From Woeseiaceae bacterium (GTDB taxonomy: Bacteria; Pseudomonadota; Gammaproteobacteria; Steroidobacterales; Woeseiaceae), in contig JAJFKR010000014.1 of assembly GCA_021773095.1 (NCBI GenBank), positions 1 to 44,454 on the forward strand: 44,454 nt of DNA. Reading direction: 5' to 3'. Shown piece after piece: positions 33,545 through 42,800 of this stretch. The position numbers and the translations under genes were made by a program. The notes below the pieces were generated by a model, which saw only the letters and a program-made list of their open reading frames with translations, ran no database searches and was not told the DNA's origin. The number at the start of each line of letters is the position of its first letter. Positions within the stretch are counted from its first letter, which is position 1.

Positions 33545-34389
33545 TGATTTCCCAGAACAAACGAATACTCATAGCTCTTGTATTTGGCTTTTTTTCTTCT
33601 CCTTTGGTTTACGCCGCACCGCAGTACGCTAACGATGAGACACGTGAGCTAATCGAGGCAATGCTGGAAGCACATGGTGGCCTCGAACGCTGGGAAGCGG
33701 CACCGTCGATTCGTTTCGACAACATCATGTACAACACCTATGCACAAAAGGAAAACTTTGCCTGGTGGGTAGTGCATGAAGTTATCGATCAAAAGACCCG
33801 GCAAGCCTGGCAGGACTGGCCGATGGATGACGCTCGAATCGGCTATGACGGCGAGAAGGTCTGGTCAACGAACTGGAGCAAAGGTAATCCGCCGCCGCAC
33901 ATGGTGCACTTCTTTTACTACTTCCTGAATCTGCCATGGCTGACTCAGGATGATGGCGTCCTGTTGTCGGAGGCAACCCGTTTCGCATGGCCGGGTTTTG
34001 ACGAAGAGTTGATTCGCATCGAGATGCGATACGAGGAGGCCGCCGCTATAGGCAAGTCGAACAAAGACTTTTACATTCTTTACCTGGATCCAAACTCGAA
34101 GCGCCTGGTGGGCTATCAGTACGCGAACGGCTATCAGCCGTTGCTCGAGGTCATGAATATGCCGGAAGGTAAAGACGTGTTCGGCCCGCTGTGGCGCCTC
34201 ATAACGAGGTTCGAGGAAGTCGATGGCCTGCTGTTCCCGACGGCCTGGCGTACGATGCCCGGCCCGGATGAGCGTATCGTCGGTAACCATGTCATCCTGA
34301 ATGTTGATGTTTCGACACCGTTTGAATACGAAAATGTCGAACAACCTGCCGACGCAATCGTGTTCGATGGACCGCTAATGACGAACTGA
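33544..34389 (+). CDS. Exported protein of unknown function, paralogue 2
   Basis: The 281-residue protein has a signal peptide (ILIALVFGFFSSPLVYA). It is the tandem paralogue of the preceding gene: MLEAHGGLERW, WPMDDARIGYDGEKVW, FLNLPW and VDGLLFPTAW align in order with the first copy. The AHGG..W opening recalls uncharacterised families such as DUF6503, but I cannot confirm membership. It is translationally coupled to copy 1 through TAATG. Both lie divergent from the membrane regulator and would be periplasmic or surface-exposed, possibly where that regulator senses. Confidence 0.75.
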   Translation: MISQNKRILIALVFGFFSSPLVYAAPQYANDETRELIEAMLEAHGGLERWEAAPSIRFDNIMYNTYAQKENFAWWVVHEVIDQKTRQAWQDWPMDDARIGYDGEKVWSTNWSKGNPPPHMVHFFYYFLNLPWLTQDDGVLLSEATRFAWPGFDEELIRIEMRYEEAAAIGKSNKDFYILYLDPNSKRLVGYQYANGYQPLLEVMNMPEGKDVFGPLWRLITRFEEVDGLLFPTAWRTMPGPDERIVGNHVILNVDVSTPFEYENVEQPADAIVFDGPLMTN

Positions 34390-34395
34390 CCCGAT

Positions 34396-34953
34396 TTATT
34401 CCGCGAAACGAACCGGTGTTGCTTTCTCGGGCCAGCGACCCTCGATATCACGATAAAAGTCAGCGCACTTTTCAAGATCAGCCCGGCTGTCGCCCGTGAT
34501 TTCGAGCCGGCCGGCTATGCCGATCTGTTTACGGCGATAGTCAAGAACCGCGAAAAAGACGGGAACCTGGGCGCCTTCAGCAATGCGATAAAAACCGGTT
34601 TTCCAGGACTCGCGCAACGCGCGAGTCCCCTCGGGCGCGAGGCCGAAATAGAAAGTATCCTCGGCAGCAAACATTGCAACGGCCTGTGAAACGGCAGACA
34701 TGGCGCGCGATCGATCCAGTGGAATGCCGCCCAGCCAACGCAACAAGGTACCCAGCGGGAACCAAAACAGCGAATGTTTGGCGAAGAATCTGACGTCAAT
34801 GCCGATGGCGGTCTTGTAGGCCAGCGCCCAGAGACCATCCCAGTTTGAGGTGTGTGGCGCTACTATAAATATCGCCCTGGGCTCTTCGGGTATTTTACCG
34901 ACAGGCTCCCATCCGCCCAGCCACAGTATCAGTCGGGCGAAACGTTTGAGCAT
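34396..34953 (-). CDS. Lysophospholipid acyltransferase family protein
   Basis: The 185-residue protein has the PlsC-type motifs: HTSNWD (the HX4D catalytic block), a following RFFAKHSLFWFPLG, GGIPLDRSR and APEGTRA (EGTR). It would transfer an acyl group to a glycerolipid or similar acceptor at the inner membrane. It is shorter than PlsC itself (about 240 residues) and fits the small acyltransferase group often annotated as 1-acylglycerol-3-phosphate acyltransferase-like. It is convergent with the exported paralogues, with a six-base gap. Confidence 0.85.
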   Translation of the reverse strand: MLKRFARLILWLGGWEPVGKIPEEPRAIFIVAPHTSNWDGLWALAYKTAIGIDVRFFAKHSLFWFPLGTLLRWLGGIPLDRSRAMSAVSQAVAMFAAEDTFYFGLAPEGTRALRESWKTGFYRIAEGAQVPVFFAVLDYRRKQIGIAGRLEITGDSRADLEKCADFYRDIEGRWPEKATPVRFAE

Positions 34954-35068
34954 TAGTTTGCAACCGCCATCGCACGCAGATTACGCAAGGGGCAGCTCTT
35001 GTACAAATGGTAAACGCGCCTTTATGCTGTGCTAACTGACGATCCATTTCAAAAAGGCAGCGAACGAC

Positions 35069-35791
35069 GTGAGAACCTCCGGGTGGATGAAGCGGCAACC
35101 GTGGTTTTGGCCCGCAAAAAGGTTTTTGAAACGGCTAAGTGGCAAGGAGTTGTGGCTAAAGCCTGACGTGAAGTTCGAAACGATCAAGATCGCAGAGTGG
35201 ACGTTCGCGCACAAGGAGCTGGGCGCCAATTCTGTGGTGTACTCACTGGGCGTCGGCGACGACATTGGTTTTGATCTTGGTGTCATTGAGAAATTCGGCG
35301 CCAAAGTGCACGCGTTTGACCCGACCCCCTATGCCAAAGACTGGGTTGATGAACAGGAGTTACCGGGCGAGTTCGTGTTCAATCCCTGGGCCGTAGCTGG
35401 TGAAGACGGAACACTGCGCCTGTTTAGGCGAGTTAGCAAACGTAGGAAACGAGCGAAAGTGATGTGGACCGCCGAGGATGAAGCGGGCGATTCAAACGAC
35501 TTCATTGATGCGCCGGCTTATACCGTAAATACGATTATGCAGATGCTGGCGCATGAGAAGGTCGACCTGTTGAAGATGGATGTCGAGGGTGCGGAGTACG
35601 ATATCCTTGACGGACTTCAACACGCTTCCCATCCGCCAAAACAGTTGTTAGTTGAATTTCATCACCGCTTTCCGGGGATAGGCAAAGCGCGGACGGCTGC
35701 CGCTATCAGGGATCTTAAGAAACTCGGCTACAAGATATTTGATGTATCGGAAACCGGTCGCGAGATCGGCTTCATATTGGTCGACGCCTAA
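35069..35791 (+). CDS. FkbM family methyltransferase
   Basis: The 240-residue SAM-dependent methyltransferase has SAM motif I in [17 protein letters not shown], the acidic residue in VHAFDPTP, and the FkbM mark [14 protein letters not shown] followed by [10 protein letters not shown]. Members O-methylate sugars or small products, but the acceptor here is unknown. The start is GTG at 35069 with AAAGG about ten bases upstream. The ATG six codons in (35087) is an alternative. It ends in a 4-base convergent overlap with the YbaN-like gene. Confidence 0.82.
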   Translation: MRTSGWMKRQPWFWPAKRFLKRLSGKELWLKPDVKFETIKIAEWTFAHKELGANSVVYSLGVGDDIGFDLGVIEKFGAKVHAFDPTPYAKDWVDEQELPGEFVFNPWAVAGEDGTLRLFRRVSKRRKRAKVMWTAEDEAGDSNDFIDAPAYTVNTIMQMLAHEKVDLLKMDVEGAEYDILDGLQHASHPPKQLLVEFHHRFPGIGKARTAAAIRDLKKLGYKIFDVSETGREIGFILVDA

Positions 35792-36165
35792 AGTTTTCGC
35801 GGTGGATCGGGTCGCGTGAGGACAAATGTTGCGGCGACGCCCAAAATGAGCAATTGGGATGCGAGGGACCACCAGGGAACTCCGATGACCACGGTAGCAA
35901 TCGGTGTAAGTAGGATGATGATTATCGCGATGTGTTTTGAGCGCCGGTCAATACTACCGTACTGATTCCAGTTATTGATAAGTGGGCCAAATGTTGGATG
36001 GTTGTGCAGCCATTTATGTAACTGCGGCGACGAGCGGGCGAAACAGTATGCTGCCAAAAGCAAGAACGGCGTAGTCGGGAGTAGTGGGAGGACGATACCC
36101 ACCGCGCCGATCGCCAAAAAACCGAGCCCCGCGACGAGCCAGAGCAGGCGGAACCGGGATATCAA
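35788..36165 (-). CDS. ybaN: YbaN family (DUF454) inner-membrane protein
   Basis: The 125-residue membrane protein has the DUF454 pattern [28 protein letters not shown] followed by W...HP.FG, and three to four helices. The function is unknown. An ATG exists at 36213, but the family normally begins directly before the first helix. The TTG at 36165 overlaps the ubiB stop as TTGA and gives exactly the E. coli YbaN length. The choice is an inference, since no ribosome binding site is obvious. Confidence 0.75.
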   Translation of the reverse strand: MISRFRLLWLVAGLGFLAIGAVGIVLPLLPTTPFLLLAAYCFARSSPQLHKWLHNHPTFGPLINNWNQYGSIDRRSKHIAIIIILLTPIATVVIGVPWWSLASQLLILGVAATFVLTRPDPPRKL

Positions 36166-37793
36166 GGGAGCGCGGAAAATGCAGCAATCGCGCCGACCGC
36201 AAGTAATGTCCATGCGAGTTCAGGTAACGAGCCGAGTGTCATTACCAGCACACCTGAAACGATCGCGGTTGCCGCGGCGGTGAGCCAGTATCTTTGCTGC
36301 TGCTGTTTTACCAGTTGTTCGCGAATTCCGCGCAGCTCTGGCGACTGCAAATTGAATTTGATGCGGCCCTCAGTGGCTTGCTCACCAAGATGGTGAATGA
36401 TACCGGGAAGTTCGCGCATCGCATCCCGGAACTGCGGCAGATTTTGTCGCAAATCCTTTAGCAATGCGCGACCGCCAACTTGCTCGTCCATCCATTGTTT
36501 AAGCACAGGATGAGCGGTTTTCCACAAATCGAGCTGCGGATACAACTGTCTTCCCAGTCCTTCGATATTGAACAATGTCTTGTGCAGCAAGATCATCTGC
36601 GGCTGGATTTCGACATTGAATCGTTGCGCGACACGGAACAGGCGCATTAACAATTGTGCAAACGATATCTCTGCCAGCGGCTTGTTGAAGATCGGTTCAC
36701 ACACGGTACGAATTGCGGTTTCGAGCTGGTCGACACGCGTGCCGGCCGGTACCCACCCGCTATCGAGATGCAGTTCTGCGATGCGGTGGTAGTCGCGATC
36801 AAAAAACGCGAGGAAATTCTCAGCAAGGTAGCGCTGATCTTCGGGGCTTAATGTGCCAACAATGCCGAAATCGACTGCAGCGTATTTTGGCCGCGCCGGA
36901 TCCGTCGTGATAACGAAAATATTTCCCGGGTGCATGTCAGCGTGAAAAAAGTTGTGGCGAAAAACCTGCGTGAAGAAAATTTCGACGCCGTTTTCTGCCA
37001 GCATCTGAATATTGGTGCCTGCTTTTAGCAGGGTTTCCATATCGCTGATCGGTGTGCCGTATATTCGTTCCTGAACGAGCACCTCGGGCCGGCAGTAATC
37101 CCAGTAAACGTCAGGTACGTACAACTTGTCCGAGCCTTGAAAATTTCGCTTTAGCTGTGCCGTATTTGCGGCCTCACGCATCAAGTCCAACTCATCAAGA
37201 ATTGTGTGCTCGTACTCGTCAACAATCTCCAGAGGCCGCAACCGCTTGCCATGTTCCCAGTAACGGTCCGCCAGTCCGGCAAGCACGCGTAATACGGCGA
37301 GATCACTCTCGATTTGCTCCTGCACGCCGGGGCGCAGAACCTTGACGATCACTTCATGGCCCGCTGTTAGTTTCGCCGTGTGTACCTGGGCTATCGACGC
37401 TGCAGCCAGCGGTTCGGTATCGAAGCGTTCGAATACTTCCTCGACCGTTCTGCCGTCGTAGGCGCCTTCGATAATCGCAACGGCCTGATCAACCGGGAAT
37501 GGCGGTACCGCGTCCTGGAGCTTGGCGAGTTCATCGGCGATGTCGGGCGGGAGCAGGTCGCGTCGTGTCGAAATGGCCTGTCCAAACTTGACGAATATCG
37601 GTCCCAACTCTTCCAGCGCGAGTCGAATTCTTTCGCCGATCGGCGTTGAGCTATTGCGTCTTCGCGGTGCAAGATAAAAAAGAAATCGCAATGGGCGTAG
37701 CAAGTGCGTTTGCTTGATAATGTCGTTCAGACCGTACTTCACCAGCACGCGCTGTATCGCGATCATACGAAAGACTGTGCTGCGGCGCGCCAT
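36162..37793 (-). CDS. ubiB: Ubiquinone biosynthesis kinase-like protein UbiB
   Basis: The 543-residue protein of the ADCK/UbiB family supports ubiquinone synthesis through ATPase activity. The KxGQ motif is [20 protein letters not shown]. An Ala-rich loop ([12 protein letters not shown]) replaces the kinase Gly-rich loop. The catalytic segments [10 protein letters not shown] and VDFGIVG are intact. Two C-terminal hydrophobic helices (about 495-540) anchor it in the membrane. It is last in ubiE-ubiJ-ubiB, followed by the overlapping YbaN-like gene. Confidence 0.96.
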   Translation of the reverse strand: MARRSTVFRMIAIQRVLVKYGLNDIIKQTHLLRPLRFLFYLAPRRRNSSTPIGERIRLALEELGPIFVKFGQAISTRRDLLPPDIADELAKLQDAVPPFPVDQAVAIIEGAYDGRTVEEVFERFDTEPLAAASIAQVHTAKLTAGHEVIVKVLRPGVQEQIESDLAVLRVLAGLADRYWEHGKRLRPLEIVDEYEHTILDELDLMREAANTAQLKRNFQGSDKLYVPDVYWDYCRPEVLVQERIYGTPISDMETLLKAGTNIQMLAENGVEIFFTQVFRHNFFHADMHPGNIFVITTDPARPKYAAVDFGIVGTLSPEDQRYLAENFLAFFDRDYHRIAELHLDSGWVPAGTRVDQLETAIRTVCEPIFNKPLAEISFAQLLMRLFRVAQRFNVEIQPQMILLHKTLFNIEGLGRQLYPQLDLWKTAHPVLKQWMDEQVGGRALLKDLRQNLPQFRDAMRELPGIIHHLGEQATEGRIKFNLQSPELRGIREQLVKQQQQRYWLTAAATAIVSGVLVMTLGSLPELAWTLLAVGAIAAFSALP

Positions 37794-37794
37794 A

Positions 37795-38400
37795 TTAGTT
37801 ACTGTCCTGTAATCGATTCAGCCGTGCTTCGATGCGGTCGACATCGTCACGCAATGTGCTGACGTTGGCGTTAAACTTCTCAAGCTCATACCGGCTTGGT
37901 ACGTCACGACTTTCCTCCTGCAGGTATTCGCGAACATTGGCCCCCATGGTTGCGCGCGCGTCCCGCCCCCAACGTCCGAGCCCGCGGGCGAATTCGCCAA
38001 GGCGATGTGCGGCAACATCGCCAACAACAGTCGAAAGCTCTTCCTCAATATCGGGTTTGGCCAGGGACAGCAGCAGCTGGAACTGTCCCGCTAGTTCCGC
38101 ATCGCCCGACAGGTCCAGTGAGCCGTCGCGGATTGCAGCCGTTCCGGATTGCCCCGCCATACGCGCCAGCGTTACCAGTGAGCCGGAGATAATCACATCG
38201 GGATCATTTGTCGCAGCCGTGACGATATTCAGAGCGTCGTCGCCAACGACAAAATAAGCAGCTAACGCGGTATCGGAAACACGAACGGCAACGACAGACC
38301 CGGACAGTTTGGTACAGAGTTCGCGTGCGGGCGTCGACGCGGAAATGTTTCGGTTAAGTAGTTTTGCGACCGGGCGCAATGCGGTTTCGAGGGCATTCAT
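37795..38400 (-). CDS. ubiJ: Ubiquinone biosynthesis accessory factor UbiJ
   Basis: The 201-residue protein has an N-terminal SCP2 lipid-binding domain (about 15-110, with DVIISGSLVTLARM and DGSLDLSGDAELA) and a C-terminal helix likely to form a coiled coil (LREDVDRIEARL-like, about 165-198). UbiJ and UbiK help the soluble Ubi enzymes handle hydrophobic intermediates. Position between ubiE and ubiB is diagnostic. Confidence 0.92.
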   Translation of the reverse strand: MNALETALRPVAKLLNRNISASTPARELCTKLSGSVVAVRVSDTALAAYFVVGDDALNIVTAATNDPDVIISGSLVTLARMAGQSGTAAIRDGSLDLSGDAELAGQFQLLLSLAKPDIEEELSTVVGDVAAHRLGEFARGLGRWGRDARATMGANVREYLQEESRDVPSRYELEKFNANVSTLRDDVDRIEARLNRLQDSN

Positions 38401-38406
38401 AGATAA

Positions 38407-39159
38407 CTAGATCCGGTGGCCGATGTGCAGGGCGACAATGCCCGCGGCCATATTGCGGAATCGGCAGCGTTCAAACCCGGCAGCTTCCATCATTGATTTG
38501 AGCGTTTCCTGATCCGGATGCATACGGATGGATTCAGCCAGGTACTGGTAGCTGTCCGGATCATCGGCGATGAAGCGTCCGAGTGTTGGCAGCACCTTGA
38601 ACGAGTACAGGTCGTAGGCGGGCTGTATGGCCTCGGCGGGCCTCGAAAACTCCAGGATCATCGCTTTGCCGCCTGGTCTGAGGACGCGGAACATGGAGGC
38701 GAGCGCCGCATCCTTGTCTGTCACGTTTCTGAGACCGAAAGCCATCGTGATGCAGTCGAATGTAGAATCCTCAAATGGCAGCTTCTGCGCATCGACCTGA
38801 GCGATCGTGACGTTACCTGTAATACCGGCATCGACCAGACGCCGGCGGCCCTGCTGCAACATTGCCGCATTGATGTCCGCGAGGACGACATGACCCTGGT
38901 CGCCTACCTTGGCTGCGAACACGCGTGCAAGATCGCCGGTACCGCCAGCCAGATCGAGAACGATATTTCCGGGCCTTAGCGCGGCCTGATCAATCGTGTA
39001 GCGCTTCCACAGACGATGCAGCCCGGCGGACATCAGATCGTTCATGAGGTCGTAACGGCTGGCAACCGAATCGAACACGCCACGCACCATATCAGCCTTG
39101 TCGCCGGCTGCGACCGTCTTGTAGCCGAAGTGCGTTGTATCGTCGTTCGGTGAATTCAT
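38407..39159 (-). CDS. ubiE: Ubiquinone/menaquinone C-methyltransferase UbiE
   Basis: The 250-residue SAM methyltransferase acts in ubiquinone (and, where present, menaquinone) synthesis. The family marks are FGYKTV near the N-terminus, [16 protein letters not shown], the SAM loop [15 protein letters not shown] and the C-terminal signature [15 protein letters not shown]. It is the first gene of ubiE-ubiJ-ubiB, with six bases to ubiJ. A REP-like element and the end of hslU lie upstream. Confidence 0.96.
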   Translation of the reverse strand: MNSPNDDTTHFGYKTVAAGDKADMVRGVFDSVASRYDLMNDLMSAGLHRLWKRYTIDQAALRPGNIVLDLAGGTGDLARVFAAKVGDQGHVVLADINAAMLQQGRRRLVDAGITGNVTIAQVDAQKLPFEDSTFDCITMAFGLRNVTDKDAALASMFRVLRPGGKAMILEFSRPAEAIQPAYDLYSFKVLPTLGRFIADDPDSYQYLAESIRMHPDQETLKSMMEAAGFERCRFRNMAAGIVALHIGHRI

Positions 39160-39194
39160 GACGTGAGGATACCTGTGGGTTACATGTGTAGCTA

Positions 39195-39218
39195 GTCGCG
39201 CGCAAGGCGCGCTCCTAC
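39195..39218 (-). repeat. REP-like element at the end of hslU
   Basis: Read along hslU, GTAG, GA and arms GCGCGC-CTT-GCGCGC then GAC. The TAG of GTAG is the hslU stop codon. It lies upstream of ubiE. Confidence 0.85.
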
Positions 39219-40549
39219 AGTATGTAGCGGCTCAGGTCTTCGTCTTGAGCCAATTCCGCAAGGTGATCGTTTACGTAGCCGGCATCCACCTTCAATTTCA
39301 TACCGCTCTTGTCTGATGCCCCGAAGGAAACAGTCTCCAGAAGGCGTTCCATCACCGTGTGCAGACGCCGTGCGCCAATGTTCTCAGTATTTTCGTTAAC
39401 CTGAAAGGCCACCTCGGCGATGCGGCGAACGCCGCTCTCGGTAAATTCGAGCTGCACTTCCTCGGTATTCAACAACGCCCCGTATTGAGAGGTCAAAGAC
39501 GCGTCGGGTTCGGTCAGAATTCGCACAAAGTCCCCGGTTGTGAGCGACTTCAGCTCGACGCGAATCGGAAAACGTCCCTGCAGTTCCGGAATCAGGTCCG
39601 AGGGTTTTGAAACGTGAAAAGCGCCCGAGGCGATAAACAAAATATGATCTGTTTTCACCATTCCGTATTTGGTGTTGACGGTAGAACCCTCCACCAGCGG
39701 CAACAGGTCTCGCTGCACACCCTCACGTGAAACGTCCGCACCTTGTGTGCCAGAACTTCGCGTGACCTTATCGAGTTCGTCGAGAAAAACGATGCCGTGT
39801 TGTTCGACCGCTTCCAGTGCCTGTGTCTTGAGTTCTTCCTCATCGACCATTTTGGCGGCTTCTTCGTCCGTCAAAAGCCGAAACGCCTCTTTGACCTTAA
39901 GCTTGCGGGTCCTGCTGCGGTTATTGCCCAGATTCTGGAACATGCCCTGCAACTGGCTGGTCATCTCTTCCATTCCAGGAGGCGCCATGATCTCTACACC
40001 GACCGGCATCGCCTGGATATCAATTTCGATTTCCTTGTCGTCGAGCTTGCCCTCACGCAACATCTTGCGAAATTTCTGGCGAGTGTCGCTGTCGACGGGT
40101 TCGGCATCGGATGTAAAGCCAACGCCGGACGATGGTGGCGGCAGCAAGGCATCGAGTACGCGCTCTTCAGCCGCGTCTTCGGCACGATGGCTGACTTTCG
40201 CCATGGCGTCTTCTCGAATCATCTTGATGGACACGTCCATAAGATCGCGAATGATGCTGTCGACTTCACGGCCGACGTAACCGACTTCAGTAAATTTCGT
40301 CGCCTCGACTTTGATAAAAGGCGCTCGCGCCAATCGCGCAAGCCGGCGTGAGATTTCGGTTTTTCCAACGCCTGTCGGGCCGATCATCAGAATGTTTTTC
40401 GGCGTTATCTCGCTGCGAAGCGGCTCATCCACCTGCACACGTCGCCAGCGATTGCGAAGGGCAATCGCAACGGCGCGCTTCGCTTCGTCCTGGCCAACGA
40501 TGTGTTTGTCCAGTTCCTGGACGATTTCTCTTGGGGTCATTTGTGACAT
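39215..40549 (-). CDS. hslU: ATP-dependent protease ATPase subunit HslU
   Basis: The 444-residue AAA+ unfoldase feeds substrates to HslV. Walker A is GPTGVGKTE (57-65), Walker B is IVFLDELDK, and the intermediate I domain lies between them at about 110-240. The C-terminus is DLSRYIL, which inserts into HslV to activate it, and matches the E. coli end exactly in position. The ATG overlaps no other gene. The stop codon is part of a REP-like element. It is the second gene after hslV, with 27 bases between them. Confidence 0.97.
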   Translation of the reverse strand: MSQMTPREIVQELDKHIVGQDEAKRAVAIALRNRWRRVQVDEPLRSEITPKNILMIGPTGVGKTEISRRLARLARAPFIKVEATKFTEVGYVGREVDSIIRDLMDVSIKMIREDAMAKVSHRAEDAAEERVLDALLPPPSSGVGFTSDAEPVDSDTRQKFRKMLREGKLDDKEIEIDIQAMPVGVEIMAPPGMEEMTSQLQGMFQNLGNNRSRTRKLKVKEAFRLLTDEEAAKMVDEEELKTQALEAVEQHGIVFLDELDKVTRSSGTQGADVSREGVQRDLLPLVEGSTVNTKYGMVKTDHILFIASGAFHVSKPSDLIPELQGRFPIRVELKSLTTGDFVRILTEPDASLTSQYGALLNTEEVQLEFTESGVRRIAEVAFQVNENTENIGARRLHTVMERLLETVSFGASDKSGMKLKVDAGYVNDHLAELAQDEDLSRYIL

Positions 40550-40558
40550 TTTTCGTTT

Positions 40559-40580
40559 CGCGCGCGGGGCGCGCTCCTAC
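40559..40580 (-). repeat. REP-like element between hslV and hslU
   Basis: Read along hslV, GTAG, GA and arms GCGCGC-CCC-GCGCGC. The TAG is the hslV stop codon. The hairpin fills most of the 27-base gap and ends about nine bases before the hslU start. Confidence 0.82.
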
Positions 40581-41107
40581 AATTGTTCGATGATGATGTT
40601 CTGGTTGGTGTAGACGCAGATGTCGCCGGCGATCAACAGGGCTTTTTCTGCGATATCCTTCGCTTCGAGATCGGTGTTGTGCAGCAGTGCAAGAGCTGCC
40701 GCTTGCGCGAAAGGACCGCCGGAGCCAATCGCCATCAAATCGTCTTCCGGTTCAATGACATCGCCGTTGCCTGAAATGACGAACGAGGCTTCGGTATCCG
40801 CGACACATAGCAGCGCCTCGAGGCGTCTCAGGCGCCGATCCATGCGCCACTCTTTGGCGAGCTCAATCGCAGCTCGAGTGAGATTGCCGTATTGCTCGAG
40901 CTTGCTCTCGAATAACTCAAACAACGTAAATGCGTCTGCCGTGCCGCCGGCAAATCCCGCGATGACGCGGCCATCGGCCAGCTGCCGGACCTTGCGGGCA
41001 TTACCTTTCATAATGGTGTTACCCATGCTGACCTGGCCGTCACCGGCGATGGCGACTTTGCCATTGCGGCGGACGGAGACAATGGTCGTCCCTCGAAACT
41101 GTTCCAT
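40577..41107 (-). CDS. hslV: ATP-dependent protease peptidase subunit HslV
   Basis: The 176-residue proteasome-like peptidase has its catalytic Thr at position 7, in [12 protein letters not shown], so six residues (MEQFRG) must be removed to expose it. Many beta- and gammaproteobacterial HslV have a similar leader, whereas E. coli has only Met. Other marks are [34 protein letters not shown] and [20 protein letters not shown] precedes the ATG. It lies 40 bases after xerC, in line with hslU. No sigma-32-type promoter is visible in the gap. Confidence 0.97.
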   Translation of the reverse strand: MEQFRGTTIVSVRRNGKVAIAGDGQVSMGNTIMKGNARKVRQLADGRVIAGFAGGTADAFTLFELFESKLEQYGNLTRAAIELAKEWRMDRRLRRLEALLCVADTEASFVISGNGDVIEPEDDLMAIGSGGPFAQAAALALLHNTDLEAKDIAEKALLIAGDICVYTNQNIIIEQL

Positions 41108-41147
41108 ATTTCTCTTCCTGTAATGGCGCGATTAACGGATTGGATCG

Positions 41148-42068
41148 TTAGTCTTTTTTTCGCGCCCGGGGATGTGTCTGGTCGTATATCTGGGCCAGAT
41201 GCTGGAAATCAAGGTGCGTATAAACCTGCGTTGTCGAGATGTTGGTATGCCCCAAAAGCTCCTGCACACCACGCAAATCATGGCTCGACTCAAGCAGATG
41301 TGTCGCGAATGAGTGCCGGAACAGGTGGGGATAGACGTTGGCGTCAATGCCCTGGCGACGAGCCCAGTGGGTAACCCGTGCCTGTACGGAACGCGGGCTG
41401 ATGCGCGTTCCCCGGTTGCTGACGAATAGCGCGTTTTCGTCAACGTTCGCGAGTTGCACGCGCGATTGATCCCATTGGCGAAGTGCCTGCAGCGCTTTGC
41501 GACCGACGGGGATGATGCGGTCCTTGTTGCCCTTACCGGTTACACGCACCGTCGCATCCTGTCGATCAACATCACCGCAATCCAGGTCCGTCAGTTCGGA
41601 CAGCCGCAGGCCGGATGAGTACAAAAGCTCAAGGATCGCACGATCACGATCGACGAGCGGGCCCTTGCCGGGAATGTCCAGCAGGTGGGCCATACGATCT
41701 GCGTCGAGATTCCCGGGGAGTCGTTTTTTGCCTTTTGGTGCAGATACATCCGTGACTGGATTTTTGTCGATGTGCTTTTCGCGGATGAGATAACGAAAAA
41801 ACGTGCGGCAGGCAGACAGGCGGCGCTGAATGCTGCGGGCGCCTAAACCCTTACGGTAGCTGGATGCAGAAAAGGCCCGAAAATCTTCGCTATCCATCCC
41901 ACCCCAGGACTCCACGCCACAGTACTCACGGAATGCAAGCAAGGATTGCAGGTCGCGGCGGTAGTTCTTGCAGGTTTCCGGCGATAAGCGGCGCTCGAAT
42001 TCGAGGTGTCGAATAAATTTGTCTATCCAGCCCGCATTGTCGACAGCATCATTCACGTGTCGGACCAC
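41148..42068 (-). CDS. xerC: Tyrosine recombinase XerC
   Basis: The 306-residue recombinase resolves chromosome dimers at dif together with XerD. The N-terminal SAM-like domain is FIRHLEFERRLSPETCKNYRRDL. Catalytic residues are Arg in SSGLRLSEL, Lys in TGKGNKDR, the HLFRHSFATHLL box, His/Arg in LGHTNISTTQ and the nucleophilic Tyr in VYTH. The GTG at 42068 overlaps the DUF484 stop by one base (TAGTG), indicating coupling. The order dapF-DUF484-xerC is conserved in gammaproteobacteria. Confidence 0.95.
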   Translation of the reverse strand: MVRHVNDAVDNAGWIDKFIRHLEFERRLSPETCKNYRRDLQSLLAFREYCGVESWGGMDSEDFRAFSASSYRKGLGARSIQRRLSACRTFFRYLIREKHIDKNPVTDVSAPKGKKRLPGNLDADRMAHLLDIPGKGPLVDRDRAILELLYSSGLRLSELTDLDCGDVDRQDATVRVTGKGNKDRIIPVGRKALQALRQWDQSRVQLANVDENALFVSNRGTRISPRSVQARVTHWARRQGIDANVYPHLFRHSFATHLLESSHDLRGVQELLGHTNISTTQVYTHLDFQHLAQIYDQTHPRARKKD

Positions 42069-42772
42069 TAGTAGCGTTTCAGGGCACCCGTAACAAGGTC
42101 GCCAAGTCGCGTCAGGAAATCGATACTCATGCCGGGGTGAAAGTGGTTTGCGTCGGCGCTACCAATTGCGAGAAAGCCGATTTTCGAGCCATCGTTGAGC
42201 GGTACCAGCGCTGCTGAGCCAATCTCGTCGGCGTCCTCCTGAAACAGGAAGTCGCGTTGAGCGTCGCGAATCTGTCCGCACCGTGCGGACGCGGTCTCCA
42301 GAAATGTCTTGAACGGACTGAGCGCCTCGGAGTTTTTCTCAACGACGCGAAAGAATCGCCCGATGCCGATGTCGTCGAATGCGCCCGGGTCGCCGAAGAC
42401 GACCAGAACAGCATGGTCCGCATCAAAGCCGCTGCGCATTCCTTCTTCAAGGGCGATAACGGTTGTTTTCAATTCGGTGGCAGCGAACAACTGCATCGTC
42501 AGCTCGTGAATTTTGGCGGCCAACAGGTCGTTGGCACGTGCTACTTCGATCAGCTCCTTGAGTTGTTTCTCGAGCTTTAAGTCTTTCTGCCGCAATACCG
42601 ACACCTGGCGCTCGACCAGCGACACTGCGCCACCCGTTGCGTGTGGCAATTGCAGGGAGTTCAGAAGGTTTGCATGACCCTCAAAAAAGTCCGGATGTGC
42701 GGCCAGGTAGTCATGGATGGCCTGCTCTGACAATTCTTCGTCGACATAATCGACTTCCGGTTGCGTGCTCAT
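42068..42772 (-). CDS. DUF484 family protein
   Basis: The 234-residue protein has an N-terminal helical segment (AIHDYLAAHPDFFEGHANLLNSLQLPHA), a coiled-coil part (LRQKDLKLEKQLKELIEVAR) and a GAF-like domain from about residue 95 (LVPLNDGSKIGFLAIGSAD). The family always sits between dapF and xerC, but its function is not established. No catalytic residues are visible. It is coupled to xerC by a one-base overlap and lies 28 bases after dapF. Confidence 0.92.
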   Translation of the reverse strand: MSTQPEVDYVDEELSEQAIHDYLAAHPDFFEGHANLLNSLQLPHATGGAVSLVERQVSVLRQKDLKLEKQLKELIEVARANDLLAAKIHELTMQLFAATELKTTVIALEEGMRSGFDADHAVLVVFGDPGAFDDIGIGRFFRVVEKNSEALSPFKTFLETASARCGQIRDAQRDFLFQEDADEIGSAALVPLNDGSKIGFLAIGSADANHFHPGMSIDFLTRLGDLVTGALKRY

Positions 42773-42800
42773 AATTCGCTCAATCCTGGTTCGCCCATTC

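Noticed and set aside
40577..41107. HslV start suspected wrong because Thr is at position 7
   Set aside because: A six-residue leader of the MEQF.G type is known in many proteobacterial HslV proteins and is removed by self-processing.
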